From NCBI GenBank assembly GCA_905221605.1, contig CAJNDS010002489.1, positions 186,001 to 250,000 on the forward strand: a stretch of DNA of 64,000 bases, in the 5' to 3' direction. This DNA is from Symbiodinium natans. Taxonomy: Eukaryota; Sar; Dinophyceae; Suessiales; Symbiodiniaceae. The position numbers and the translations under genes are program-made. The notes beneath the pieces were generated by a model. That model was not told the DNA's origin, did not search any database, and was given only the letters and a program-made list of their open reading frames with translations. This document shows, piece by piece, positions 34,201 to 44,100 of the stretch (its first letter is position 1; each line of letters begins with the position of its first letter).

Positions 34201-34870
34201 GTCTGGGGTCGGTCTGCGGTAAGAAGAAAAACAGACGTTGCCAGCACCAACTCCAGCATGAACACTAACCTTCATGCCACTGTGCTACTGGTACTCTTGT
34301 GCTGATGCTGCTGCGTCTGCCCGCTCGCATGCTAGCTACTGCATGTACTAGTGCTAATCCGAATGCTAAGACTAGTAGACGAGTAGCAGCAATATACGTA
34401 TACCAGTACGAGCTATAATACTAAGTCACCTAAGACCAAAGCGGGAAAGAAAGAAGGCAATTAACACCAGAACAAAAAGCACGACACGTGAGAATTCCAA
34501 GCTAGCATGACGTGCCTTCAGCAGAAGTGCTGGTGCCCCCCCGGCCTCACCGGGTTTAGGGTTTAGGGTTTAGGGTTTAGGGTTTAGGGTTTAGGGTTTA
34601 GGGTTTAGGGTTTAGGGTTTAGGGTTTAGGGTTTAGGGTTTAGCACTGCTAAGCCGTGAAGGGCTCCAATTTTTTCTTTGCAGGTGCTCCAACTGGTTTA
34701 GGGGTTTATGGGGTTTGATTAGGGTTTATAGGGCTTAGGGTTTAGGGAGCTGATCCAAACTCAGCCACATGTGAATCTTGGATTCGATGCCGCCATGTGT
34801 ACCGAGCACTGAGCAGGTGCTTTTTCCTCCCTGATTCGAACCACTAACCTACAAATTTTGGGGCCTGAAG
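34201..34870. other. Unique stretch with near-perfect TTTAGGG tract
   Basis: The tract at 34555-34645 has about 13 perfect TTTAGGG units. The remainder shows no gene. Confidence 0.7.
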
Positions 34871-34960
34871 AATTCGAAGAGGGTTTTGGGGGGTTCTTAT
34901 AGTATACAAATAAAGGGACCATAAGGGAATACTACTAGTAATTACTCCGACCCCTATATT
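34871..34960 (+). mobile_element. Family D element copy 5
   Basis: AATTCGAAGAGGGTTTTGGG, TTATAGTATACAAATAAAGG, GGGACCATAAGGGAATACTA and AATTACTCCGACCCC. This is the best-preserved copy. Confidence 0.85.
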
Positions 34961-34993
34961 AGTTACTTGCCACCATGCCTGCCTCCCTTTTAC

Positions 34994-35062
34994 CTGCATG
35001 CTGAGGCAGCAGCTAAGACAGTTGGCCTTTTCCATCTCCTTGAGCACGTCCTGCGTCCATGT
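34994..35062 (-). CDS. Exon (23 codons), unknown gene
   Basis: Bounded by ACAGCAG|ACATGG and CATGCAG|GTAAAAGG. It is 69 nt, in phase with the preceding exon at 35129-35317 across a 66-nt GT-AG intron. Reads TWTQDVLKEMEKANC and then a Cys/Leu/Ser stretch. The donor continues to a further exon I could not find before the family D element. Confidence 0.5.
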
Positions 35063-35128
35063 CTGCTGTGTAAGTCATCAAAGGTCCGTCATGCGGACGT
35101 GTGAAGAGAGGTGAAAGGTCAACCACAC

Positions 35129-35317
35129 CTCCAGGCTCAGGGTCTGAGAATCATCGACAACGTCCCAAGCCAGATTGCGAAATTCCTCGATGGGCATGCG
35201 CGTCTGAAAGCAACTCCGTAGTGCGCTCAGCTTGTATATCAAACCCTCGAGCACATCAACGATTCGGCCAACTGCCACGTTGGATGCTCGTGCCTTGTCG
35301 TCCTTGACGGACCATTT
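35129..35317 (-). CDS. Exon (63 codons), unknown gene
   Basis: Bounded by GTCGCAAAG|AAATGG and CTGGAG|GTGTGG; exactly 63 codons, no stop. Reads SVKDDKARASNVAVGRIVDV, a helical middle with EGLIYKLSAL, then PIEEFRNLAWDVVDDSQTL. Composition is strongly protein-like. A frame at 35330-35489 (FTEEALKDARQNPFRMEEFL) is probably an earlier exon of the same gene, with a junction I could not settle. Family not recognised. Confidence 0.5.
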
Positions 35318-35329
35318 CTTTGCGACAAG

Positions 35330-35489
35330 AATCCTTCACAAGGTTGCATGACGGCCAACGAAAACATGTGCACCCGCCGCCTGGCCTGCGTAGAAATTCC
35401 TCCATGCGGAAAGGATTTTGCCTGGCATCCTTGAGGGCCTCTTCAGTGAACTCGCCAACCTCGCAGCAAGTCAGAAGCTCAGTGGGCAA
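35330..35489 (-). CDS. Possible earlier exon of the same gene
   Basis: Minus frame reading LTCCEVGEFTEEALKDARQN and onwards to EEFLRRPGG. It follows CTACGAG|CTTGCC. Its likely donors are out of phase with the next exon, so the border is uncertain. Confidence 0.35.
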
Positions 35490-35499
35490 GCTCGTAGAC

Positions 35500-35911
35500 C
35501 GTGAGGCAACCCTAAACCTAAGCCCTAAACCCTAAAACCCTAAACAACTGTAAACAACCCTAGACAACCCTAAACAACCCTAAACCTGAAGGCTGGACGG
35601 CAAGTCAGGCTCCCGCAGGCCTTGCCCGAAGGGTTAGGCTCCGGCGTGGCGCCGCCGGAGTTAGAGGAAACGATGCGGCCTGACTGGGTTTAGGGTTTAG
35701 GGTTTAGGGGGGAGGGTTTAGGGCTTAGGGCTTAGGGCTTAGGGCTTAGGGTTTAGGGTTTAGGGTTTAGGGTTTAGGGTTCAGGGTTTAGGGTTTAGGG
35801 CAGCTTGGAGGTTCATGGGTAGTTACAAGTGGGCTTATCAAGTAACGAAAGTTACAACTGATTATAGGCTTGTCAAATAAAGGGGTACTTCTATCCCTGC
35901 CTCTAACTGCC
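35500..35911. repeat. Telomere-like tracts and family A copy 6
   Basis: CCCTAAA and AACAACCCTA variants at 35508-35590, TTTAGGG/CTTAGGG tract at 35690-35800, followed directly by a family A left arm (GCTTGGAGGTTCATGGGTAG) with a diverged body to 35911. Confidence 0.8.
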
Positions 35912-37170
35912 GTAATTACTCCTGTCCCTGGGCTCCCAAGTCGGCGGCAGAAGAAAGTTCAAAGAACTGACGAACTTACTGGGCCGCAAGGATGATTGGG
36001 CCAAGAGAAGCCCGTAGACAAGTGTTGCTTTTCTCATGTGGTGTACGAGTGACGCTCCAGTGCTTCCCGCACCGGCTAGGTTTGTTGCAGATTCTCGATG
36101 GCTTTGTGTGGAGGGAGTTGGCCGCACTGCAACTTTCTCGGCTCCGGACAAAATCCACTGAGTTCCTATCATGCCAATTGAGGATTTAGGGTTAAGGGTC
36201 TACAGCAAGATGGCTGAAACAGCTGACAGGCTTTGCCATACTCATACTATCCCTTCACCCTTCAGCTGCACACCAGCCGAAATGTTTAGGACCTGAACCG
36301 CTGCCTCGTGTCAACACTACAATGACAAGAAGCTTTCACAAGGCGTGCTGGCCAATCTGTTCATGCGGATGACAGCATTCCCACATACAGCATGGCTCAG
36401 CCGAAGCGGCTATACTCGCATATTGTGCTCCGAGTATATTCTTTGGTCAGAGAAGGCATGATGATTGATCACTACCCGTATCCCCATGTTACGAGTAATA
36501 CCAAGGATACTACTGGATACTTTCATTGTTTGCTGACAGCTCAGAGAGGCAAGTGGCTGCCATCTTCATCGTTCTGGATCTGCTCAAACCCATCATGGTG
36601 TGGGGTCCTGAGCGTGCGAGACCCTCCGTGGTGCTCCAAGAAGCAAGAGGACAATCTGCCAGAGCACCCCCAACTCTGCCGAACGTGGAGTCCTTAATCA
36701 AGCGGCTTTGAGCCAAGGCGCCCGTCATCCCCGAGAAGAACCAGACACGGCAAGGACTCGACCTTCAACCTCAAGGCAATGGTGTTTGAAGAACCGCGAA
36801 AAGCAGTTCAACAAATCGGGTGTGCAACATCCACAAGGTCAAGCCGCTTGCTGCATGTTCTCCAGCAACCCTTGTGTGCTGCGCATAGATGCAGCCATGC
36901 TATCCGTAAACTCCCAGGCTTTCGGTGGCTTTCGCAAAGAAGCACCATCAAATGAATCAACGCCGGTCATGCAGTTCCCTTCATGCGGAAGTGGCGATGA
37001 TCTGTGACCTGTTGCGACCCATAATTAGGTTTGTTGGAATAGCCCCACCCCCAATCGTAGCAGAACGATCTTGCGTGCAAGACAACAGGCAACAATCCTC
37101 ACACTCCAAACGACCCCCAAGATCGCGCAAGATCATACTTGCACAATAACATGCGAATATCACAATGTCC
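35912..37170. other. Unique stretch with unresolved coding hints
   Basis: Plus: after GCTGACAG the frame to 36711 reads SERQVAAIFIVLDLLKPIMV and ends with a stop after SLIKRL. Minus: a 43-codon ORF with ATG near 36980 reads MTGVDSFDGASLRKPPKAWE. Both cannot belong to the same simple gene; neither has a recognised domain. Confidence 0.3.
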
Positions 37171-37175
37171 ATGAA

Positions 37176-37490
37176 TATATAAACCTACTTATATATATAT
37201 ATATGTGTGCATATATATATATATGTTTATACACATATTTTTATACATGCTGTAAACAATACAGCAATGTACTTAACCAGCAGTGCACCGCTTCCGCCTT
37301 CTCATCAGTGCTCTCCGAAGGCCCTTCTCCTGGAAAGGCACAATAATAGTCATAATAGTGACAATAATAATAGCAAGAATGGTAATAATAATAGTAACAA
37401 TAATCGTAATGGTAACAATAATAGTAATAACAACAATAGTAGTAATAATAACAACAATAATAATACTAATAGCAATAAGAAGAAGAAGAA
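37176..37490. repeat. TA-repeats and AAT/AAC-type simple repeat
   Basis: TA/TG-repeats at 37190-37240 and a long imperfect AATAAT/AACAAT run at 37340-37490. The Asn-rich or Ile-rich ORFs here are artefacts. Confidence 0.85.
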
Positions 37491-37502
37491 TGGCAACAAT
37501 AC

Positions 37503-37564
37503 TTCTCCTCGAAAGGCACCGGCTTCAGGGAGTGGGCCATGCGCTCCACCTGGGCCTTGAAGTC
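37503..37564 (-). CDS. Possible short exon
   Basis: GCCTTAG|GACTTC opens a frame reading DFKAQVERMAHSLKPVPFEE, ending at GAGAA|GTATTG. It looks coding but is out of phase with the exon at 37881-38088, so they may belong to different genes or another exon lies between. Confidence 0.3.
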
Positions 37565-37797
37565 CTAAGGCCGAACTCGGTTGCTTGGTGCATTGTATTT
37601 TGTTATCTCCATTGCTATGTTTGCCTTTGTTGGTTTTTCTTTTGTTCTACTTTTTGAGTTGCTTATATCTTTTTTTTTCGGGGGGGGGGGGGGGGGTGGC
37701 TTAGGGTTTGGGGTTTAGGGTTTAGGGCCTGTTTAGGGTTTAGGGTGAAGAGCTTGAAAGGCAGACGATGATTGCGGAGAAAAGGCAAGACAAGAGA

Positions 37798-37838
<41 letters not shown>

Positions 37839-37880
37839 CGAAAGACGAAGTCAGGTTGAGAGAACCAAGAGATGACTAAC
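37565..37880. other. Simple-sequence stretch, possibly intronic
   Basis: A G-run at 37680-37697, a short telomere-like tract at 37700-37745 and a GA-repeat at 37798-37850. No gene. Confidence 0.6.
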
Positions 37881-38088
37881 CAAGGACCTTCATTGGCCAT
37901 GCAGAAGGGATTGGAAGCGTTGACATGACACTGACGGGGCCTGTATGAAGATCACCCTGAACAAGGCAGGAAGTCATCTGAGATTTGATGCAGGGTCTTT
38001 CGAGTGCAGCCGATGTCCTCCTCGAAAAAGTCTGCAGAAACAGGCCTTGCAGGTTCACAACCCTTTCAAATTCGGTGAAATTCAGAGC
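37881..38088 (-). CDS. Possible exon of a methylthioribose-kinase-like protein
   Basis: TTTTTGCAG|GCTCTG is a good acceptor and CCTTG|GTTAGT a donor. The 208-nt frame reads ALNFTEFERVVNLQ early and CLVQGDLHTGPVSVM late. The kinase family that includes methylthioribose kinase and aminoglycoside phosphotransferases has HGDLHTG in its catalytic loop, in MTR kinase preceding a strand and then DPEF. Here the first His is Gln, and DPEF would have to lie in the next exon, which I did not find. Assignment is tentative. Confidence 0.3.
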
Positions 38089-38360
38089 CTGCAAAAACTT
38101 GAAGCTTAATCTCCATTGCGACTTCAGAAGGCTTTAAACTCAGTGGCTGCTCAAATCGGAACCGAGGCGCAGCACGTTGAAGTTGCGCCCCCTCTCGCGG
38201 TACGACTCGTAGCGAGACATGAGCAAGGTCGTGCGACTTGGCGACATGGGAGGTCTGTTCAAGATACTTGCGTAGGATCAGAAGGACAAGTTGCTGTGTG
38301 GCATTGAAACGCTATTGTATAGGCTAATTACGGCCAGTTACAGACAGACAGGAATGACGC

Positions 38361-38483
38361 ATGGCTGTTCATGACGAACCACATGTTTGGACTCTAGCAC
38401 ATCCCGATGCCATGAGAATTTGTTCCAAGATGCTCATCGGGGAGAAGGCTTCCAGCAAAGAAGAATACGCCAAGCACCCCTGA
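38361..38483 (+). other. Short ORF resembling a metal-binding TroA/ZnuA segment
   Basis: A 40-codon frame from ATG 38361 reads DEPHVWTLAHPDAMRI and then ASSKEEYAKHP. Bacterial ZnuA/TroA proteins carry DPHVWLDP.NA followed by DP.N...Y..N. The match is short and may be chance or a relic. Confidence 0.2.
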
Positions 38484-38599
38484 AACAGCATCGTGCGCAC
38501 GCACAGGACGCCACTAAACAACCCAACCCCACTTCTAGTTGCACAATCGCAGCAACATGTACATCTAACTGTGAGACCCACTCTTGCCTGTCTACACAC

Positions 38600-38703
38600 A
38601 CATGTGGGGGTTTACGATAATAGGGAACCCCTAAAATAGACCACCAAATAGTAGGATCCCCCTTATAATAGGGACGTCCAATAAGGTACGCCCAAATATC
38701 GTA
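38600..38703 (+). mobile_element. Family C element copy 4
   Basis: ACATGTGGGGGTTTACGATA at the left and GGTACGCCCAAATATCGTAC at the right; the family A copy 7 begins directly after it. Confidence 0.75.
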
Positions 38704-38808
38704 CTTTGGGTAGTTAGAAGTAGGGTTATATGTAGGGCATCGAAACTTATAACCTTACCTAGGGAACTAGAAAACCCTACTTGTAAGTACCCATGAACCT
38801 CCAAGTAG
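38701..38808 (+). mobile_element. Family A element copy 7
   Basis: TTTGGGTAGTTAGAAGTAGG at the left (outer arm lost against family C), complete right arm ACCCATGAACCTCCAAGTAG. The two families are fused head to tail. Confidence 0.8.
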
Positions 38809-39302
38809 CCCTAAACCCTAAACCCTAAACCCGCGGCCTCCTGGGGAGCCCTTAGCCTTCTCCAGGACCCGATCCACCGACGCCTCCGACAAGTCACCTT
38901 CGACAATTCAGCGCGCTGGCAACTCTCGGGACTCTCGGAGCCCACGGAGATGGATTAGGGTTTAGGGTTTAGGGTTTAGGCTTTAGGTTTTTTTTTTTGG
39001 GGGGGGGGGGGGGGGGGACATTGAACCAACAAAAATCGTGAGCATAACTTGTGGAAGCTTCAAACACATAGCAACATCACAAGTTCCATAGAGGGAAAAG
39101 ATCTGCAGCCAGTAAGAGGCTAAACCAGATGTTGTCTGAAACCCCGTATGCTCACATACCCAGCCCCACATCTAAACCTGACTGCCAGCCCTTGAAAAGG
39201 GCGGCTGGTACTAGGCAGAATGAAAAAGTACACTACAAGCCCCAGCTCACCCCCCAAGGCAGAAACACACACAGCCTGTTAACGCCTGCACCATGTTTAA
39301 AC
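38809..39302. other. Short tracts, G-run, no firm gene
   Basis: CCCTAAA at 38810-38833, TTTAGGG at 38955-38980, and T-run plus about 20 G at 38988-39017. Confidence 0.6.
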
Positions 39303-39454
39303 CTGCTCATGGCTCTAAAGAAAGCAAGCACTTCACCGAAGTAGTGCACACGAGCAGAACACCAGTAGGCAAAACCCGCAGCAGAGCTATGAACTATGAA
39401 CGAAATGTAGTCGAGCATTGCAGAGAAAGGCATTCCTGACGAAAAGCAGAAAGC
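39303..39454 (-). CDS. Possible exon of a membrane protein
   Basis: TTTTGCCAG|GCTTTC to GAGCAG|GTTTAA encloses about 50 codons reading AFCFSSGMPFSAMLDYISFI and then AAGFAYWCSARVHYFGEVLA, rich in hydrophobic residues. The borders are typical AG and GT. Family not recognised. Confidence 0.35.
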
Positions 39455-39910
39455 CTGGCAAAACACAAAATACTCAAACCTTAAACCCTAAATCCTAAGC
39501 CCTATAAACTATAAACCCCGAACAAGGCTGTCCTTGGGTGGATTTAGGGCTCGGCTCCCGGCATCTTTGCAACTCAACTCCCCATCAGCCCTTTCCCCAA
39601 ACCCTAACCTTCCCTAAGCCACGAAGTGCAACGCAATTCTGAGAGGCGCGTGCCTTCTGCCACCGACTCGGTTTCAGTAAAGGAGACATCCCCTGCAGGC
39701 TCCAGCAATCGATCATCCTGATCGGGACTTTTATCACCTTAACCCGAAGCTCTGAACTATTTAGGGTTTAGGGTTTCGGGTTCAGGGTTTAGGCTTAGGA
39801 TATCGGATGCCTAGCACGGTCGAAGCAGATCTGCACGAGGCGTGTCCATTTCCTAAGAAGAACGAGGGTTCCGAACGGGTTTCCGAACTAATTGACGAGG
39901 GCCATGCTGA

Positions 39911-40038
39911 TACATATGAAGTAGGGCATCTATTTCATGTATCCCCAAAAGACACCCAGTAAATACACTCACCAATATGAAAAGGGAACCTGATATATAC
40001 TCACCAATAACAGTAATAAAAACCCTACTTCATATGTA
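39911..40038. mobile_element. Short inverted-repeat element, family G
   Basis: TACATATGAAGTAGGG at the left is mirrored by CCCTACTTCATATGTA at the right, 128 bp apart, with ATACACTCACCAATA repeated inside. A related TATACTCACCA stretch occurs at 60466. Confidence 0.8.
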
Positions 40039-40127
40039 GCTGGCACTTCAACAAAAGGAAGTCAGTGGCTCATCCTAGCATTTTGTTCGCAATCAACTTC
40101 GTTACGGACGGAAAGGCTGAACCCTGC

Positions 40128-40250
40128 CTACTTGGAGGTTCATGGGTGGTCAGAAGCAGGGTTCTAAGTAGGGCAACTACGGTTATTCCAGGTACAAATC
40201 ATTGTGTTCTTGCTATAGGGAACCTGGTGACCTACCTTCTAGGTCCTTAG
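40128..40250 (+). mobile_element. Family A element copy 8
   Basis: Left arm CTACTTGGAGGTTCATGGGT; the right arm is lost or diverged. Confidence 0.65.
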
Positions 40251-40780
40251 AGTTCCAGGGTGCGAGCCGCGTAGGGTTTTCGGGGTTTAAGGCTTAGGGT
40301 TTGGGGTGGGCTGAGGGTTGAGGGGGTCTAAACCCCTAGACCTTCAACCCAAATCCCTAAACCCTCAACCCTCTTTTCACAAGGGACTCGACTGCTGCCC
40401 TTTCTGCCCAGCCCGTTCCCACGCCTCTAAACCCTCTAAACTCTCTAAACCCTCTAAACCCTAAACCCTAAACACTAAACCCTAAACCCTAAACCCTAAA
40501 CCCCTAAACCCTAAACCCTAAACCCCAAAACCCCTAAACCCCAAGCACAAAAAAGCATCTCCGTGTGTTCTCTCCTCTGTCTCGCAGGGCGAGGCATCCT
40601 GGGGAGCACCTGCTGGGTGCCAGCGCTGTAGGATCTGATCCTTCAGTGAAGAAGCCAAGGAATGGGGTTTAGGGTTTAGGGTTTAGGGTTTAGGGTTAGG
40701 GTTTAGGGTTGAGGGTTTAGGGTTTAGGCTAAGGCTCAGGGCTTAGGGTTGTGTTAGTATAGGGGGGAACATCCCCAGTT
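40251..40780. repeat. Telomere-like tracts left of the retrotransposon
   Basis: Tracts at 40265-40380 (degenerate), 40437-40545 (CCCTAAA/CCCCTAAA) and 40665-40750 (TTTAGGG). At 40751-40776 TGTTAGTATA, G-run and GAACATCCCC match the right arm of family B, cut off by the tract next to the retrotransposon. Confidence 0.8.
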
Positions 40781-40785
40781 TAGGG
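40781..40785. repeat. Left target-site duplication TAGGG
   Basis: TAGGG lies directly before the 5' LTR and is repeated directly after the 3' LTR. Because TAGGG is part of the telomere-like repeat, the exact frame could shift by a base, but the 5-bp length is what copia-type integrases leave. Confidence 0.85.
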
Positions 40786-41072
40786 TGCGGAGCTGCAATT
40801 GGTATTGTAGAAAGGAGTTAGTGTTGGAAGTTGGAAGGGTTAATGAACCCGGTAATCGTATTTGGCTCAAGATGGGCTTGAACAGAAAGCCACAAGTTCA
40901 AAAAGTAGTGCCTGGGTTCTTAGGGTTTGGTAAGGGTGTGGATTCCTTCCCCCTTTCCTTCCCCCCTGGGTTGCTCTTATCCGTGTTCTTGGTTGTTTCT
41001 TGGTTCGATCTGGGAAATATAAGTTCAGGGCGATTAGGGGAGTTGATTTCCTTCCTTGGTTGTCCCCCCGTA
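40786..41072 (+). repeat. 5' LTR (287 bp)
   Basis: Direct repeat of 49106-49392. Line-by-line comparison shows no difference over 287 bp. It begins TGCGG and ends CCGTA. It contains the spliced-leader-like stretch at 40850-40871 followed at once by ATG (40872), and a reading frame that stays open from there into ORF1. I could not define the U3/R/U5 borders; no clear TATA box is visible, as expected for dinoflagellate promoters. Confidence 0.95.
40850..40871 (+). other. Spliced-leader-like sequence inside the LTR
   Basis: The last 11 bases, TTTGGCTCAAG, equal the 3' end of the dinoflagellate trans-spliced leader. Allowing one inserted base, 17 of 21 leader positions match over the whole stretch. 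The next three bases are ATG. The same sequence occurs in the 3' LTR at 49170-49191. This looks like a decayed relict leader reverse-transcribed into the element, a process known for dinoflagellate retroposed genes. The 11-mer match is seen directly; the origin is inferred. Confidence 0.6.
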
Positions 41073-41086
41073 GGTTATGAGCCCAA
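41073..41086 (+). promoter_or_regulatory. Primer-binding site (half-tRNA-Met type)
   Basis: GGTTATGAGCCCAA begins at the first base after the 5' LTR. It is complementary to the CAU anticodon stem-loop of a methionine (initiator-type) tRNA, GGGCTCATAACC. Elements such as copia and Ty5 prime from this internal tRNA segment rather than from the 3' CCA end; most plant copia elements use TGGTATCAGAGC instead. Position and 12-base match make this a good call. Confidence 0.8.
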
Positions 41087-41138
41087 ATTAGGTTCCCTGC
41101 GGTTAAGTGTTCTTTCAAGGTTTTGGGATCAAGAAGCA

Positions 41139-44100
41139 ATGCCTTCTCCGAAGCGATGGCTCCAACTTGCCTCGGATGGTGGACAAGATGGTGGAGCTGG
41201 AAATGGTGCAGCTGAGTCTCTGGGTGAAAGATCGGTGTTGGAAGAGGTGATTCCCGACGCTGAAGTACATCTGGAAGAGGCCTTGGTTGCAGAAAGCCCC
41301 AATGCGGGTATGAATCCCAATAGGGATATGGTTAGCAATGCTGAAGCTGAAGGACGTGCTGTTTCTGTACCGCCAAAGCCTGGTGAAAAAAGGAACTGGG
41401 ATGCGACTGGTGGCATAGATCGTGAAATGGAGGTGACTGTTTTACGAGTGTTACACAAACACGGGTACCAGCCGTCGTCTTCGACTTCGGGTCGAATGGT
41501 AGACCAAGAGTCTCAGACCGATCTGATTGGAGAAGTGCTACAAGCGACCAGGAGGCCGTTGAACAAGATCAAAAAGGGTCCATCTTCGAGTTCCCAAGGT
41601 GGTGGAAGCGGTCACAAACAGAAGGGTGCGGACGGCTTTGAAGCTGCACCTGCTGCTGAATACGCCATGGGGGAGGAGGAGATCCTACAGATGGAGGCTG
41701 AACGGTTGCGACAGCTGTCAGAAGAAGAGGACGAGATGCGACAGGTTTCTGAAAGGGACGGTTTTCGGAAAGACGAGCATCTGATCCAAGCGTGTGATGG
41801 CACAATGTGGGAATTGCACCTCCATGAAGATGGGAGACAATATTATTACTGCCTGGATACGCACGAAACCAAGTGGACATTGCCGGTGGTAGGTGAAAAG
41901 GTGAAGAGTGACGAGGTGGTTGGGTCTCCTTTGGGCAATGAGCTGGAAATGGAGGCGGCACTGGATTCTTCATCCTCTACTCCGAAGACTGAGTCTACGA
42001 GGGCATTCCAGGGTAGTGTAAATAGTTTAGGTGAAAAAGATTTTTCCTCTACTATCAGGGATAGCGGTCCTAGGGCTGATGGTGACGCCCCGACCCCGGG
42101 TTCTCCTGATGAGGAAGGGATTCCTGGGAACCAAGCCAACATCGCTGGAGCTCAACACCTGGATCGGGAAGAAACAGAAGCGCTTTCTGAGGGTGGGGCA
42201 GCGATGGAATTGGTGGATCCAGAAGAGAAAATGCCCAATGAGGTGATCGGAACTGTGTCGGCTGCAGAAGAGCGAGTGGTGGATGTGGTACCTGTTGTTC
42301 AGGAAGGTGGTCCTGGAGATTCGGAGGATGGAGAGAAAAAGTTGTGTGTTACGACTGAGGAGGTCTCTTCGTTTGGTGCCAAGAATTCTGCCATTCAAGG
42401 GGAAAAAGAAGCTTCTGGAATAGCTGGAGACACGGATGATCTGAAAAATGAGGCCTGGAGCGCCAATGATGCGCGGGTTGATGCGCCAGATATTACCTGG
42501 AGTGCGAAGGAAGCACGGGTTGAGGTGCATGTGGTGGTACGTTCCACGGGCGACTGCAACAATGGGGCGCAGGTCTCCGCAGCAGCTGATGATGGAGGTT
42601 CACAGGTGGACGCACTGGTGCAACCTGAAGTTAGCAGCGAGGAACGAAATGACAAGGGCTACACCGGAGCCAATGAGGCAGCTGTGGTCAATGATGGTGG
42701 AAATTCTCCTTTGGAGGCCATGGAACCAAAGGAGCCTGCGGTGGAAGAAAGCGTGCCTGCCGTGGATGATCGACTCAATTGCCCTGCAGTGGAAGAAGAT
42801 TTGCCTGCTGCAGAAGGTGAGACAAAGGACTCCAATGATGGGTCCACTCCCATGAAGGGAGAAGCGTTGCCGTCTGGAAGTTCACCGGAAGTCGACACCG
42901 AGCGAACTACAGCAGATGAGGCAAAGCCGTTGGCGGAGAAAAAGGGAGGTCCTGAAATCCAGGAGCACAAAAAAGATGAGCTTGTGGGACTCGTGGAGCA
43001 GGACGAGCAGTGTGACCCAAAGGTGAAGACAAAGGATGCGCCAGGAGCCGATGATACAGAGATGGTTTCTGAAGAGCGTGTAAAGAAAGTGCCCCGAGCG
43101 GGAGCCTTGGAGTCACCTGGGCCACATTGCTATCAAGAGGGAGATGAGATCATGGGTCTGGTGCGCTGCATCAATGGGTATGGAGCCTTTTTGGACCATG
43201 GGGATATGAATGTATTGATTCCTGCAGAAGGGAACAATGCATATCAGTTCAAGTTTGGTGATACTGTCAATGGAACAGTGAAACGAGTGGAAGATGATGG
43301 TACCATAATCTTGGACACCTTTCTGGTTTTGGAAGAGGACGTGGAGGACTCTTCTTCGACGCTGCGGAAGTGGAAACCCAGCGGCTGGAGTACGTGGTGG
43401 ACGGATTCATGGTATGCTGGTCAATGGTACCAAGATTCCAACGGTCAATGGGACTGGAAACAGGAGGAAGAGCAATCCGATGAAGAGCTTGTGGTACAGG
43501 AGTTATCCTCTGAAGAACGAGAAGAAAGGCAACTTTATGGAGAAAAGATCTACAAAGCTCTTCTGGAGAATGGAAATGAAGAGGAAGCCTATGTTGGCAA
43601 AATTACTGGGATGCTGTTAGGTCGGCCGATGGAAGATTTACAGGAGTGTGTTGCGGATCAGGCATTCCTCAATGCGGAAGCTCGGCGCGCGTATGGCATC
43701 TTGCAAAATGATGGTTGGAAGCCTGATGGTACAGAAAGCACAGGCTTGGGGAAGTTAACCACTTTTTCCCGAAAACAGTACCACAACGCGCTTTTCGAAC
43801 TGGCATGCAGAAAAAGGAGATTTTCTCGACCAGTTGTGGGTGAAGCGGTGGCAACGGTGCTGAATCAAGGGGAAGATGAGTTTTGGAACGCGCTTTGGTT
43901 GGACACCAAGCTATTTTTGCAGGAGCTTGATGGTGCAGTGCAATCCATGAGCAAAAGGGAGAACAAGCCAATGGAAGCCTACATGGATCCTGACCAGTAC
44001 AAAAAGGCTTACATGACACCAAAGACGGTGTTGTCACCTGGTTACAGCAAGCTGTGCAGGTTCTTCAATAAGGGAAGGTGTCGCAATGGCGATGGGTGTC

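Noticed and set aside
34820-34870. tRNA-like B-box (GGTTCGAATC on minus)
   Set aside because: The T-stem does not pair and no matching A-box or acceptor stem is visible.
37207-37657. Asn-rich and Ile-rich ORFs
   Set aside because: Derived from the AAT/AAC simple repeat.
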